A DNA stretch of 64,000 nucleotides from Paenarthrobacter sp. (GCA_031179305.1 JAPSHX010000008.1:87028-151027); one strand, 5' to 3'. Positions 25,716 to 35,511 are shown, counted from the first letter of the stretch. Numbers and translations: made by a program. Notes: a model not told the origin generated them from the letters alone.

Positions 25716-27203
25716 TTAGCCGCGTTCGATGTTGCTGAGCTCCCGAAGAACCCCAACCTTGCCGTCGGTGTCCTGGACCAGGAATTCATGGCCCCGGTCC
25801 TCCAACGCCAGGACCCATCCGCCGGGTTCGATGGTGAAGGCCGGAGTGCCGGTGTGTTCGTCGTACGCAGTCCGGGGCTGGGCAACAGCGAACCAGAAGG
25901 CCTCATACTGGGGCGCATCGGATTCTTCCGGGCGGCTTGCTGGGTCCACGGTTGCGCCGATCGAGTCGCTGACCCTGCGTGTGTCACCGGAGACGATGGG
26001 GGTGGCCATGGTGGCAGCCCACGGTTGCTGCGCTGCCGGCTGCGCAGCGTGCTGTGTGGTGGCTGGCTGCGCAGCGTGCTGTGTGGTGGCTGGCTGCGCA
26101 GCGTGCTGGGTAGTGGCAGATTGCGCAGCGTGCTGGGTGGTGGCTGGCTCAGACGCCGAAGCCGGGGCCGATATCGGAGCGTCCTTCGCGCCCGACGCTC
26201 CAGCAGGCTCTCCGCTCTCAGGCGAAGACGCGGCGGGAGAAGCACCTGCACCGGACGGCGTAGGAGCGGCGGGAGTAGTGGCAACGGCACCGACTGCAGG
26301 GCTGGTTATTGCAGGGCCAGTACCCTCTGCGGGCTTGGCGTCAGCGGCATGCACGACGGCGGGGGTTTCGGTTGCGGAGGACGGTGTTGTTCCGTAGCTG
26401 GCCGGCGGAGCAAAGGGGCTGGAGCCTGCCGCAGAACCGGCATGCGGAGCGCCCGCGCCAAGAGCGCCCGCTCCGGGAGCACCAGTGGAGGCTGCGGCGG
26501 CCGCTGTACCAGAAACGTGGGCTGCCGGAGCCTGGTAACCGGGCGTCGATCCTTGAAATCCCGTGGTTGAGCCGGTTGTGGTGGACGTCTTCGTCGCTTT
26601 GGGGGCCTTCGGCGCTTTCGGGGCGGACGGCTTGCGGCTGGGCAAAGCTGCCTCGCGTGCAACAACGTGCGCCGCCGTCTCAGCACGGCCCTTGAAATCA
26701 GCCGAAAGCCACGGAAGGTGTGGAGCCAGAACCGTTGCAGCCAGCAGGCCTACAGAACCGACCAAACCCAGCAGGACGCTGCCATTGAACGAGTTGGCAA
26801 TAGTGAGGAAGAACAAAGGGAAGGCGAAGGAGGCCGTGACGGACGCGAACTGGTCGACGGACAGCGAGCCCACGCGGACGATTGTTCCCGGCTGCAGCCT
26901 GCGGGCCACGAAGAGCGCCACCACAACCAGCGGCAGGATGATGCCCAGCAACAGGAAGAACAGGTTTCCGAGGTTCCAGAGGTTATAGCGCGCCCCAAAC
27001 ATTGGCAGGAGCGACGCTACGAACATCAGGAGCGTGGAGCCGAAAACAGTCAGGTCCCGGATGGTGAATGGCCCGGCGACAGCGTCATACTTGGCAGCGT
27101 CGTTCTTAGCTGCAGCATTGCCACCTGCAGCGGTGGCCGTTCCAGCCGTGGTGTCCGGTCCCGTCGGCTGTGAGTCGTGCGGGCCTGGGCTCAGCTGGTT
27201 CAT
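25716..27203 (-). CDS. Membrane protein with Ala/Pro/Thr-rich repeat linker
   Basis: A 495-residue protein I do not recognise. A hydrophilic start is followed by four hydrophobic segments between about 48 and 165 (VFGSTLLMFVASLLPMF, FFLLLGIILPLVVVALFV, FPLFFLTIANSF, SVLLGLVGSVGLLAATVL). A ~230-residue low-complexity Ala/Pro/Ser/Thr region includes four 9-residue repeats ATTQHAAQ(P/S). A compact C-terminal domain (YEAFWFAVAQPR ... GGWVLALEDRG) looks globular. A GAAGGAG ribosome-binding site precedes the ATG. Position beside nth resembles Rv3675, a small membrane protein, but this one is much longer. Topology and function are open. Confidence 0.7.
   Translation of the reverse strand: MNQLSPGPHDSQPTGPDTTAGTATAAGGNAAAKNDAAKYDAVAGPFTIRDLTVFGSTLLMFVASLLPMFGARYNLWNLGNLFFLLLGIILPLVVVALFVARRLQPGTIVRVGSLSVDQFASVTASFAFPLFFLTIANSFNGSVLLGLVGSVGLLAATVLAPHLPWLSADFKGRAETAAHVVAREAALPSRKPSAPKAPKAPKATKTSTTTGSTTGFQGSTPGYQAPAAHVSGTAAAAASTGAPGAGALGAGAPHAGSAAGSSPFAPPASYGTTPSSATETPAVVHAADAKPAEGTGPAITSPAVGAVATTPAAPTPSGAGASPAASSPESGEPAGASGAKDAPISAPASASEPATTQHAAQSATTQHAAQPATTQHAAQPATTQHAAQPAAQQPWAATMATPIVSGDTRRVSDSIGATVDPASRPEESDAPQYEAFWFAVAQPRTAYDEHTGTPAFTIEPGGWVLALEDRGHEFLVQDTDGKVGVLRELSNIERG
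26038..26145 (-). repeat. 27-bp in-frame tandem repeat (four units) in membrane protein gene
   Basis: Four consecutive 27-bp units, the first two identical and the others differing at a few bases, encode the 9-residue repeat ATTQHAAQ(P/S). The unit length keeps the frame, so copy number can change without breaking the gene. Confidence 0.85.
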
Positions 27204-27672
27204 CTATTTCTCCTTCGTACGGCGGCGCCTTGGACAGTCCGGCCCGGCGAGTTCCTCGGGGATCCCGCGGAGAACCGGACACGCCAGAAGTGCGTCCCAA
27301 GACTCCTTCAGCCTATGCCACCCCACTGACAGGGTTCTAGCTGAAAACGGTCATCCAGCTTCGCCCACAGCAAACTCCAAGGTTCCTTACAGAGAGAAGC
27401 CAACACTTGCTGCGCCGGCAGCGGCGGGCGGGGTCGCCGTCGTCGTCATGTAAACGGTTCCCGACCACTCCACCAGCCATTCGTCGCTAAATTCGCGCCG
27501 CTCACTGCCGCATTTGTGACGACGCACACGCTGGACTTCTCAAAGCGATAGTGTTGATGCCGGACAGCACTCTGCGGACCCTTGAGGAACGCGCCTGACG
27601 CCGACGACGGCCCGGGCGGGAACCTCACGGCAGGATCCGCGCAGCAAAGATCGATGAATGATGAGGTTCACC
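27204..27672. other. Intergenic region upstream of acs, no gene seen
   Basis: A 469-bp divergent gap between the repeat-rich membrane protein gene and acs. Short open frames here have no plausible composition or ribosome-binding site. A TGTGACGACGCACACG stretch is only a poor match to a Crp/GlxR box. The region probably holds the two promoters and acs control sites, but I cannot assign them. Confidence 0.5.
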
Positions 27673-29718
27673 ATGTCCCAGGACACCACCGGATCCACGG
27701 CCACCGCTGCAGCTTCAACGGCTCAGAACGGCCCAGCCGCACACGTTGAGGCGCTTGAAAACCTCCTCCACGAGAACCGCAAGTTCGCGCCGTCGGCAGA
27801 GTTCGCCGCCAACGCCGTCACAAGCGCTGACGCCTACAAAGAAGCAGACGCGGACCGTCCCGCGTTCTGGGCCAAGCAGGCCCGCGAGCTGCTGACCTGG
27901 AACACGGACTTCACCGAGGCCTTGGATTGGTCCAACCCGCCGTTCGCCAAGTGGTTCGTCGGCGGTGAAGTCAACGCTGCCTATAACGCACTGGATCGCC
28001 ATGTGGAAAACGGCCTTGGCGACCGTGTGGCCATCTACTTCGAAGGCGAGCCCGGCGACACCCGCACCTACACGTACGCGCAGCTGACCGAAGAGGTCAA
28101 GAAGGCCGCAAACGCCTTCGAGTCACTCGGCGTCGCCAAGGGTGACCGCGTGGCCGTCTACCTTCCCATGATCCCCGAGGCCGTCATCACGCTCCTTGCC
28201 TGTGCAAGGATCGGCGCCGTGCACTCCGTGGTGTTCGGCGGGTTCTCCGCAGACGCCCTCCGCTCCAGGATCGAGGACGCCGAAGCCAAACTCGTGGTCA
28301 CCGCCGACGGCACCTACCGCCGCGGCAAGCCGAGCGCGCTGAAGCCGGCCGTGGACGAAGCCCTTTCCAAAGAGGGCCACACTGTCCAGAACGTTGTTGT
28401 GGTCAAGCGCAACGGCGAGGACGTCAACTGGGTGGAAGGCCGCGACCTCTGGTGGAGCGAGACGGTAGATAAGGCATCAACCGAGCACACCGCCGTCGGG
28501 CATGACTCCGAACACCCGCTGTTCATCCTCTACACCTCCGGCACCACCGGTAAGCCCAAGGGCATCCTGCACACCACCGGCGGCTACCTCACGCAGGCCG
28601 CGTACACGCACAAAGCCGTATTCGACCTCCACCCCGAAACGGACGTGTACTGGTGCACGGCCGACGTCGGATGGGTCACCGGCCACTCGTACGTCACCTA
28701 CGCTCCGCTCATCAACGGCGCCACGCAGGTCATGTACGAAGGAACCCCGGACTCCCCGCACCAGGGCCGCTGGTGGGAAATCGTGGAGAAGTACAAAGTC
28801 TCCATCCTCTACACAGCTCCCACTGCCATCCGGACGTTCATGAAGTGGGGTCGGGACATCCCGGACAAGTACGACCTCTCCTCCATCCGTGTCCTGGGCT
28901 CCGTGGGCGAATCCATCAACCCCGAAGCGTGGATGTGGTACCGCGACGTCATCGGCGCCAACGCCGGCAAGAACGGCGAAAAGAAGGAACACCCCGCCCC
29001 GATCGTGGACACCTGGTGGCAGACCGAGACCGGCGCGCAGATGATCGCCCCGCTGCCCGGTGTGACCGCCACCAAGCCCGGCTCCGCGCAGGTTCCGCTG
29101 CCCGGCATCGCCGTGGACGTCGTGGACGAAAACGGTCAGTCGGTGGCCAACGGCGAAGGCGGGTACCTGGTGGTCCGCGAACCATGGCCCTCCATGCTCC
29201 GCGGCATCTGGGGCGATCCCGAGCGTTTCAAGGACACCTACTGGTCACGTTTCGAGGCCATGTACTTCGCTGGAGACGGCGCCAAGAAGGACGAAGACGG
29301 CGACGTCTGGCTCCTGGGCCGGGTTGACGACGTCATGAACGTCTCCGGCCACCGCCTCTCCACCACGGAGATCGAGTCCGCGTTGGTCTCGCACCCGTCC
29401 GTCGCTGAAGCGGCCGTGGTTGGGGCCGCTGACGAGACCACCGGACAGGCCGTGGTCGCGTTCGTCATCCTCCGCGGCGACGCCGTGAACAACGGCGACG
29501 AAACCGTCTTGGAGCTCCGTAACCACGTGGGCAAGGAAATCGGCCCGATCGCCAAGCCCAAGCAGCTGCTGATCGTTCCGGAACTGCCCAAGACGCGTTC
29601 CGGCAAGATCGTCCGCCGTCTCCTCAAGGACATCGCGGAAGGCCGCGACACCGGCGACGCCACCACCTTGGCAGACCCAGGCATCATGACCCAGATCGCG
29701 GAGTCCCTCCGTAAGTAA
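27673..29718 (+). CDS. acs: Acetyl-CoA synthetase (AMP-forming acetate-CoA ligase)
   Basis: A 681-residue ANL-superfamily enzyme converting acetate, ATP and CoA to acetyl-CoA. Seen are the AMP loop [23 protein letters not shown], the hinge/core motif [20 protein letters not shown], and [11 protein letters not shown], whose Lys is the catalytic residue inactivated by acetylation in this family. That fits the presence of an AcuC deacetylase elsewhere in the window. The ATG at 27673 has GAGGTTCACC directly upstream; ATGs at 27658 and 27661 are in frame but poorly placed. A hairpin follows the stop. Confidence 0.97.
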   Translation: MSQDTTGSTATAAASTAQNGPAAHVEALENLLHENRKFAPSAEFAANAVTSADAYKEADADRPAFWAKQARELLTWNTDFTEALDWSNPPFAKWFVGGEVNAAYNALDRHVENGLGDRVAIYFEGEPGDTRTYTYAQLTEEVKKAANAFESLGVAKGDRVAVYLPMIPEAVITLLACARIGAVHSVVFGGFSADALRSRIEDAEAKLVVTADGTYRRGKPSALKPAVDEALSKEGHTVQNVVVVKRNGEDVNWVEGRDLWWSETVDKASTEHTAVGHDSEHPLFILYTSGTTGKPKGILHTTGGYLTQAAYTHKAVFDLHPETDVYWCTADVGWVTGHSYVTYAPLINGATQVMYEGTPDSPHQGRWWEIVEKYKVSILYTAPTAIRTFMKWGRDIPDKYDLSSIRVLGSVGESINPEAWMWYRDVIGANAGKNGEKKEHPAPIVDTWWQTETGAQMIAPLPGVTATKPGSAQVPLPGIAVDVVDENGQSVANGEGGYLVVREPWPSMLRGIWGDPERFKDTYWSRFEAMYFAGDGAKKDEDGDVWLLGRVDDVMNVSGHRLSTTEIESALVSHPSVAEAAVVGAADETTGQAVVAFVILRGDAVNNGDETVLELRNHVGKEIGPIAKPKQLLIVPELPKTRSGKIVRRLLKDIAEGRDTGDATTLADPGIMTQIAESLRK

Positions 29719-29724
29719 GTAGTT

Positions 29725-29768
29725 CACGACGGCGCCGCTCACCTCTTAAGGCGAGCAGCGCCGTCGTG
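29725..29768 (+). terminator. Hairpin terminator downstream of acs
   Basis: CACGACGGCGC pairs with GCGCCGTCGTG (11 bp) starting 6 nt after the acs stop, with an inner CGCTC/GAGC helix. Only a weak T content follows, so it may need Rho or act as a 3' stabiliser. Confidence 0.6.
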
Positions 29769-29898
29769 CGTTAAGCCGTCCTCCGCAGCGGACTTACGTG
29801 ACGTCGTGCGCTGGGCCTGCCGTGCTCTGGAAGCGTCCCGCCCTAGACTGGAGCCAGACTCAGCCCCATGTTCGACGAGGTTCCCCAGAAAGGCCCTG

Positions 29899-30687
29899 AT
29901 GCTTCAGGCAGCACGCCACTCCGCTATTATCGACGCCGTCCAGCGGGAACGTGTGGTGCGGGTCTCGGACCTCGCGCAACTACTCGGGGTCTCCCCCATG
30001 ACCGTGCGCCGCGACATCGAAGCCCTTGAGGAAGCCGGCCGCGTTGAGCGCATCCATGGCGGAGCCAAACTTCCAGGCGATGCGAGCACCCACGAGCCCG
30101 GCTTCGAACTCAAGTCCACGCAGCTGCCCGCGGAGAAACACGCCATCGCTGTGGAGGCCGCTTCCCTTGTCCAGGAAGGCATGGCCATCGGCCTCGGCGC
30201 CGGAACCACCACCTGGGCCTTGGCAAAGGAACTCGTCAACGGGCCCCGCATCACCGTGGTCACCAACTCCGTCCGCATCGCAGATCTGTTCCATCACGGC
30301 TCCTCATCCGGGCCGGCACGCTTCGGGTCCACAGTGATTTTGATCGGCGGCGAGCGGACGCCGTCGGACGCCCTGGTTGGGCCGATAGCAACATCCTCGC
30401 TGAAGCAGCTTCACCTGGACGTCCTGTTCCTTGGTGTCCACGGCATGGATGCCCAGGCCGGTTTCACAACGCCCAACCTCCTGGAAGCGGAAACCAACCG
30501 CGCCTTCATGGCGTCCGCCCGGAGCACCGTTGTTCTGGCCGATCACAGCAAGTGGGGCGTGGTGGGCATAGCCTCGATCGCCCAACTGGAGGAGGCTGAC
30601 GAACTGATCACGGACTCACTGCTGGGTGAAGACGCCCGGCGCGTCCTGGCCGAGAATGTCGCGAAGCTCCGGATCGCCGAGGCCTAA
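29899..30687 (+). CDS. DeoR/GlpR-family transcriptional regulator
   Basis: A 262-residue repressor. The DeoR helix-turn-helix is at about 3-55 (ARHSAIIDAVQRERVVRVSDL, SPMTVRRDIEALEEAG, RIHGGAKLP). A sugar-phosphate sensor domain follows, with GLGAGTTTWALAKEL, TNSVRIA, ILIGGERTPSDALVGP, FLGVHGMDAQAGFTTPN and VLADHSKWG. Targets are often sugar or nucleoside catabolic operons; none is adjacent, so the target is unknown. AGAAAGG precedes the ATG at a suitable distance. The stop codon TAA is the first base of a palindromic element. Confidence 0.88.
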   Translation: MLQAARHSAIIDAVQRERVVRVSDLAQLLGVSPMTVRRDIEALEEAGRVERIHGGAKLPGDASTHEPGFELKSTQLPAEKHAIAVEAASLVQEGMAIGLGAGTTTWALAKELVNGPRITVVTNSVRIADLFHHGSSSGPARFGSTVILIGGERTPSDALVGPIATSSLKQLHLDVLFLGVHGMDAQAGFTTPNLLEAETNRAFMASARSTVVLADHSKWGVVGIASIAQLEEADELITDSLLGEDARRVLAENVAKLRIAEA

Positions 30688-30754
30688 CCCATGTAGGTAG
30701 CAGTTGACGTCGTTCTGAGAGCTCAAAACGACGTCAACTGCTACCTAGTTGGGT
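30687..30754. repeat. 68-bp palindromic element, copy 1 (terminator/REP-like)
   Basis: Outer ACCCA/TGGGT arms enclose a perfect 20-bp stem: 30695-30714 (AGGTAGCAGTTGACGTCGTT) pairs with 30727-30746. The loop contains GAGCTC. It starts at the last base of the DeoR gene stop. A second copy of identical length lies at 54695-54762. Likely acts as a transcription terminator or dispersed palindromic repeat. Confidence 0.8.
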
Positions 30755-30838
30755 CTCATACCTCGGGTGGAGGCCGGCCCGCAGAGTTCAGCCGCGGGAC
30801 TGACGCCCCAGGATAGGGGCCGCAGGGATGCTGGTTAT

Positions 30839-31588
30839 ATGAACGCCATCCTCCACGCCCAGCAGCTCACCAAGCACTATCCCGGCAGCATCGCTTTGGA
30901 CCACGTCGACTTCACAGCAAACTCCGGCGAGTCCATTGCGATCATTGGACCATCTGGTTCCGGTAAGACCACCCTTTTGCACTGCCTCGCCGGAATATTG
31001 GCGCCCGACGCCGGTGCCATCACCTTGAACACGCCGTCCTCACCCCTGCGGCTGGACACCTTGGGAGATGCTGCGCTGTCCCGACTGCGGCGCGAGGAGT
31101 TCGGCTTCGTCTTCCAGCAAGGCATGCTGCTGCCGGAGCTCACTGCCTTGGAAAACGTCGCCTTGGCCCTGATGCTCAACGGCACGGACCGCAGCACTTC
31201 GGAGTCCAGAGCCGCAGAATGGCTTGGGGCTTTGGGCCTTGCGGGGATGGAACAACGCCGTTTAGGCGAGCTTTCCGGTGGACAGGTGCAACGCGTTGCT
31301 ATCGCCCGCGCCCAGGTCACGGGCGCCCGGGTTGTCTTCGCGGACGAGCCCACCGGCGCTTTGGATTCGGCAACGTCCAAGGAAGTCCTGGACGTGCTTC
31401 TCCATTCAGTAGCTGCCAATGGCCGGACGCTCCTGGTGGTCACCCACGATCCCACAGTTGCTGCCCGTTGTCAGCGGGTTGTGGAGTTGCGTGACGGCAG
31501 GATCGTGGCAGATAGCGGCAGCCCTTCACCGGCTCCCCCGCGGCTTGCGCCAGCCACCGCCAACTTCAAGGGTGCCTTCAATGTCTAG
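30839..31588 (+). CDS. ABC transporter ATP-binding protein (MacB/LolD-like)
   Basis: A 249-residue ATPase. Walker A is IIGPSGSGKTTLLHCLAG, the Q-loop FVFQQGMLLPELTALEN, signature LSGGQVQRVAIARA, Walker B VVFADEPTGALDS and H-loop VVTHD. FADEPTGALDS is typical of the MacB/LolD/FtsE class, which works with FtsX-type permeases. The start at 30839 follows GATGCT six bases earlier and has only a remote AGGG, so a leaderless start is possible. The stop overlaps the permease start by 8 nt. Confidence 0.88.
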   Translation: MNAILHAQQLTKHYPGSIALDHVDFTANSGESIAIIGPSGSGKTTLLHCLAGILAPDAGAITLNTPSSPLRLDTLGDAALSRLRREEFGFVFQQGMLLPELTALENVALALMLNGTDRSTSESRAAEWLGALGLAGMEQRRLGELSGGQVQRVAIARAQVTGARVVFADEPTGALDSATSKEVLDVLLHSVAANGRTLLVVTHDPTVAARCQRVVELRDGRIVADSGSPSPAPPRLAPATANFKGAFNV

Positions 31589-32951
31589 TCTGTCCATGGC
31601 CCTGCGCCTCACCCCGTATCTCGCCCGGAGCAACGGAAGCAGCTTCCGTGAAACCGGTCTTCGCGACGCTGGGCTTCCTATCCTGGCCTTCGGGACGGTC
31701 ACCGCCCTGCTGCTCACCGTGGCCGGAGGTTCACAGGTCTTCTGGTCCTGGTCCGACGACATCGCAAGCACCTACCAAGCCTTGGCCGTCGTCGCCATGG
31801 TCTTGCTCATCATCCCGTTACTGACGCTCGGCGCCTCGGCCGCCCGACTCGCCGCCCGCCGTCGTGATGACCGATTGGCTTCCCTGCGGTTGCTCGGAGC
31901 CAACAGCGGGACAGTGGTGTGGATGACCGTCATAGAGTCCACCGTCCTCGCTGCCGTAGGAGCTTTGGCGGGTGCGGGGCTCTATGCCTGCACGGCGCCG
32001 TTCCTGGGGCTGATCCAGTTCCGCGGCCAAGCAATCGGGAGCCACGCCTGGCTGTCAGTGCCGTCCATCCTCGGCTGCGTTCTGGCCGTCTGTGTCCTTG
32101 CCGCGGCGAGCGCCGCATTGGGGCTCCGGAAGGTTATGGTGACACCGTTGGGTGTCCGGACCCGGCAAACGGCCGACGGCGCGCACTGGGTTCGCGGACT
32201 CATCGCGGCTGCGGTGGTGGTTGTGGGAGTGGTGGCGATGGGGATGCTCAGCAGCTTCGGTGCGTTCATTGTGATCGTTGCCGTGATGGGCGGTTGCTTC
32301 GGACTGGCGCTGCTGGCCTTGAACCTCATGGGACCGTGGATCCTGCGATTGCGGGCGTTGTCCCAGCTCAAGCACGCCAAACGACCCGAGCAACTGCTGG
32401 CCGCGCGGACGGTACTGGAAAGCCCCAAGGAATCGTGGCGACAAGTCGGGGGCGTGGCGATGACCAGTTTTGTGGGGGTATTCGTGGGTGTCGGCATGGC
32501 TGTGGCTGATTCCATGGGCACCAACGGTGACACTGAAGCCACGCTGCTTGTCCGGGACATCAACACCGGCGTGATGATCACGCTGCTGGGCTCGTTCCTG
32601 ATGGTTGCCTGTTCTGCTGGGGTGAACCAGGCTGCTGCCGTACTGGACCGGGCTTCCACGCTGGTGGCACTGGACCGGGTTGGGATGCCACGGAAGCTCA
32701 TGGTGGCAGCGCGGGTCAAAGCCGTGATGTCGCCGCTGTTCCTGGTGGCGGGCATTTCAGCTGCCGCAGCTGCCGTCCTGGTCCTGCCGCTCACGGGTGC
32801 TGCGCTGCTGACCCAGCCCGTGGTGATCCTGACCATCGGCGGGGTGTTCGCCGCCGGCTTCCTGCTGGTCCGGCTGGCCGTGGCCGCGGGAACGGCTCAG
32901 ATCAGCCAGGTGTTGGCCCGCCCCGAACGCTACGCGAGCATGGACTCCTAA
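31581..32951 (+). CDS. FtsX-like ABC transporter permease
   Basis: A 456-residue permease with about ten predicted membrane segments in two FtsX-like halves (VVAMVLLIIPLLTLGASAARL and PLFLVAGISAAAAAVLVLPL). RRDDRLASLRLLGA is a typical coupling-helix stretch of this class. Unlike MacB it has no large periplasmic domain, as usual for Gram-positive members that export peptides or sense antimicrobials. AAGGGTG lies upstream of the ATG within the ATPase gene. Cargo unknown; no two-component system is adjacent. Confidence 0.83.
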   Translation: MSSLSMALRLTPYLARSNGSSFRETGLRDAGLPILAFGTVTALLLTVAGGSQVFWSWSDDIASTYQALAVVAMVLLIIPLLTLGASAARLAARRRDDRLASLRLLGANSGTVVWMTVIESTVLAAVGALAGAGLYACTAPFLGLIQFRGQAIGSHAWLSVPSILGCVLAVCVLAAASAALGLRKVMVTPLGVRTRQTADGAHWVRGLIAAAVVVVGVVAMGMLSSFGAFIVIVAVMGGCFGLALLALNLMGPWILRLRALSQLKHAKRPEQLLAARTVLESPKESWRQVGGVAMTSFVGVFVGVGMAVADSMGTNGDTEATLLVRDINTGVMITLLGSFLMVACSAGVNQAAAVLDRASTLVALDRVGMPRKLMVAARVKAVMSPLFLVAGISAAAAAVLVLPLTGAALLTQPVVILTIGGVFAAGFLLVRLAVAAGTAQISQVLARPERYASMDS

Positions 32952-33064
32952 GCCGGCCAGCCGCCGTCGTAATCCCAGCCCCTCGAGGCGGCCTTTAATG
33001 ACGATATTTCCCACAAACATTGGTATTACATGCCATCTCGGCGGGGCTATTTGCGGCCCGCGGG

Positions 33065-34084
33065 CTATTTGCAGCCGCAGGACTGCCGGATGATCAGCTC
33101 GGTGGGCAGGATCTGATGTTGCAGTTCATCTCCGCGGCCCTTTCCTACCAGTGCCTGTACGGCGGCTTCGGCCATCGCTTTGACAGGCTGGGCAACAGTC
33201 GTCAGTGCGGGCCAACTGTATTCGGCGTCCAGGGAGCCATCGAAGGACACCAGCGCAAGGTCCTCGGGCACCCGAACGCCGGCCTCATGCAGGGCCCGGA
33301 GGATGCCGATGGCCTGCATGTCGTTGCTGGCGAAGATCGCGCTTGGACGGTTGGACATCGAGAGGAAGCGCTTGCCTACCTCGTAGCCGCCCGGACGGCT
33401 AAAGGGACCGTGCAGCATGGGCCCTTCCGGCAGCCCGGCATCCCGCAAGCTGGCCAGCCACCCCACCTCGCGCCCATCCAGTTGATTGCCCGTATTAGTG
33501 CCGATTGCCAGGCCAATATTCGTATGCCCGTGACCAATGAGATGTTCCACGGCAGCACGCGCACCGGCTTGGAGGTCAACGCCCACGCTGCTAAGTCCCG
33601 GGGGCGACCCTGCATTGTTCAGGAGCACCGACGGAATCTCCGAAGCCTCCAGTTCGGTGACATCGGGGTCGAACACACAGCTGGCCAAAAATACACCGTC
33701 CACCTGGCGGGCGGCCAACGTGCGGATGTTCTTGCGTTCGCGCGTCAGGCTTCCGTCCGAGTTGGTGAGCACCATGCCGAAGCCAAGTTCCGCTGCGGCG
33801 TCTTCCACAGCGTGGGCCAGCTGCGTGAAAAACGGGTTGGTGTTATCCGGAACCACCACGCCAATGGTCTCGCTGGATCCCAGCTTCAGGGCCCGGGCGG
33901 CGGCGTTGGGCCGGTAACCGAGAACGCGGATGGCGTCGCGAACCTTGGCTTCCGTCGCCGGGGCAACGTTCTTGGGTCCACCGTTCACCACATAACTCAC
34001 GACGGCGGTACTCACCCCGGCGTACCGGGCCACGTCTTTGCGTGTAACCGGGCCGCGCGAGGTTTGTACCGCCGAAGTTGTCAT
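33065..34084 (-). CDS. LacI-family transcriptional regulator
   Basis: A 339-residue repressor. The N-terminal HTH and hinge read VTRKDVARYAGVSTAVVSYVVNG ... GYRPNAAARALKLGSS, followed by a periplasmic-binding-protein-like sensor (GVVVPDNTNPFFTQL, IFASNDMQAIGI, LVSFDGS). It is 14 bp downstream of the Gfo/Idh gene and shares its direction, divergent from the sugar ABC operon. Two operator-like sites lie between the divergent units. It is therefore the probable repressor of the alpha-galactoside locus. Confidence 0.9.
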   Translation of the reverse strand: MTTSAVQTSRGPVTRKDVARYAGVSTAVVSYVVNGGPKNVAPATEAKVRDAIRVLGYRPNAAARALKLGSSETIGVVVPDNTNPFFTQLAHAVEDAAAELGFGMVLTNSDGSLTRERKNIRTLAARQVDGVFLASCVFDPDVTELEASEIPSVLLNNAGSPPGLSSVGVDLQAGARAAVEHLIGHGHTNIGLAIGTNTGNQLDGREVGWLASLRDAGLPEGPMLHGPFSRPGGYEVGKRFLSMSNRPSAIFASNDMQAIGILRALHEAGVRVPEDLALVSFDGSLDAEYSWPALTTVAQPVKAMAEAAVQALVGKGRGDELQHQILPTELIIRQSCGCK

Positions 34085-34098
34085 GAGGTAAATGCTAG

Positions 34099-35298
34099 CT
34101 ACTCCACAGGAGCATCACCGAAGTCGCGGATGGGAAGGCGCTCCCCGCCACGAAGCGCAGACTCGTGGGCTACGATTCCCGGCAACGTGAACCGGGCCGC
34201 CACCCAGGCGTTTACCGGAGGAAGGCTGCGGTTATTCACGGCCGTGACGAAGTCGTCCACCGGGAACTGATGACTTCCTTCGTGCCCGTTTGGCGCTCCC
34301 AGGAACTCTTGGGGAAGCCTGGACTGGTCGTGTACTGGAGCCAGCCCCGAGATGAAGGCATCCCGCAGCTCAGGGGCCACGTCGGCCAGCGAGGGGTCAT
34401 TCAAGGACATGGTTGGCTTGGTTTCCACCTGCCCGGACACGTCTTCCACGGTGGACTTGTCCTGCCACACGGTGGTGGTGGCAAGTTGCTCGAAGCTGGC
34501 ATCGGTGCCAAAGAAACGGAACCGGGACTCGCGAATATGCGACGGGTACCCTACGCGGCGCATCTCATTGGTGCGCATCGCGCCGCCGTCGTTCATTTCA
34601 AAGAGCGCCGTGGCATTCGAGAAGTCGTTGGCGAACATGCTGACGTCCTTGTCGAAGACGCCATCGCCACGCTGGTCCTTCACGCCGATGCAGCTGACGC
34701 TGACCGCATGTCCGGGGACGGCGCCCAGGACGCCGCCGATCGCGTGGGTTGGGTAGAGCATGGGCGGGTAGCTGGCGGTTTCCTTCCACTGCTCTCCGCC
34801 GCTGTACTGATAAGCCTCATAGAACCCGAGATCCATGTCGTGGACGTAGTCGCCCTCGGTGTAGAAGATGCGGCCAAACTTGCCGGCCGCATGTTGCTGC
34901 CGGGCGAAGACCGTTGCGGGGTTGTAGTAGCTGGTCTCGCCCATCGCGTAGACCAACTTGGTCTCACGCACGGCCTCGATAATCCGTTCAATTTCGTCTT
35001 CAGAGATTGCCATGGGCACGGCTGAATATACGTGCTTTCCAGCACGCAGCGCGCGCTCGACCAGCGGCCCGTGCGTCCACCGCTGCGTGAAGATGGCGAC
35101 AGCATCGACGTCGGACTTCAACAGCTCCTCAAAGCTGCCCATCACGCCATCCAGCCCCCAGCGTTCCTGCGCAGCAATAGCCCGCTCGGGAAGTTCGTCG
35201 ATTGCATAGACCGCACTGACGCCGGGGTGGAGTTTGAACAAATGGGCGAATTGGCTGCCGAACTGCCCGGCACCCACAACACCGATCGAAAACGTCAT
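34099..35298 (-). CDS. Gfo/Idh/MocA-family oxidoreductase
   Basis: A 399-residue NAD(P)-dependent sugar or polyol dehydrogenase-like protein. A Rossmann domain (IGVVGAGQFGSQFAHLF) is followed by the alpha/beta C-terminal domain. The family's EKP motif is replaced by AVP (VYSAVPMAIS), so the Lys usual at that place is missing. The ATG at 35298 has GGAAGG upstream; longer frames start in the promoter region. Placed in the alpha-galactoside locus, it may oxidise a released sugar or a galactoside moiety, but the missing Lys leaves its activity open. Confidence 0.82.
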   Translation of the reverse strand: MTFSIGVVGAGQFGSQFAHLFKLHPGVSAVYAIDELPERAIAAQERWGLDGVMGSFEELLKSDVDAVAIFTQRWTHGPLVERALRAGKHVYSAVPMAISEDEIERIIEAVRETKLVYAMGETSYYNPATVFARQQHAAGKFGRIFYTEGDYVHDMDLGFYEAYQYSGGEQWKETASYPPMLYPTHAIGGVLGAVPGHAVSVSCIGVKDQRGDGVFDKDVSMFANDFSNATALFEMNDGGAMRTNEMRRVGYPSHIRESRFRFFGTDASFEQLATTTVWQDKSTVEDVSGQVETKPTMSLNDPSLADVAPELRDAFISGLAPVHDQSRLPQEFLGAPNGHEGSHQFPVDDFVTAVNNRSLPPVNAWVAARFTLPGIVAHESALRGGERLPIRDFGDAPVE

Positions 35299-35374
35299 TG
35301 TCTGCCTTCCCTGGGGCTGCCGAAGCAGCCGCCGCTGTGTCCTCATGTGGTTTCCCGTCGAGTCTTGCATCGGG

Positions 35375-35390
35375 ATCTACTCGAGTCAAC
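35375..35390. promoter_or_regulatory. LacI-type operator candidate O1
   Basis: ATCTACTCGAGTCAAC has the CG-centred ACTCGAGT palindrome typical of LacI-family operators. It shares the block ATCTACTCG with the second site 76 bp away (centre to centre), which could allow looping. It is nearest to the Gfo/Idh start. Confidence 0.6.
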
Positions 35391-35448
35391 AGAAGCAACA
35401 AATTTGAACATTTACCACCAAAAAATTGCGAAAGCTCTTGCGTCGCCC

Positions 35449-35468
35449 GAATCTACTCGTGTAGATTC
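35449..35468. promoter_or_regulatory. LacI-type operator candidate O2
   Basis: GAATCTACTCGTGTAGATTC is an inverted repeat with perfect 8-bp arms around TCGT. It stands 44 bp before the ATG of the first ABC permease, where it would block that promoter. Shares ATCTACTCG with O1. Confidence 0.7.
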
Positions 35469-35511
35469 GCATCCAGTTGTTACTCACATCACAGCAAGGA
35501 AAGGGTCAACG

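Noticed and set aside
27500..27530. Crp box upstream of acs
   Set aside because: TGTGACGACGCACACG has the left half only; the right half is out of register with TGTGA-N6-TCACA.
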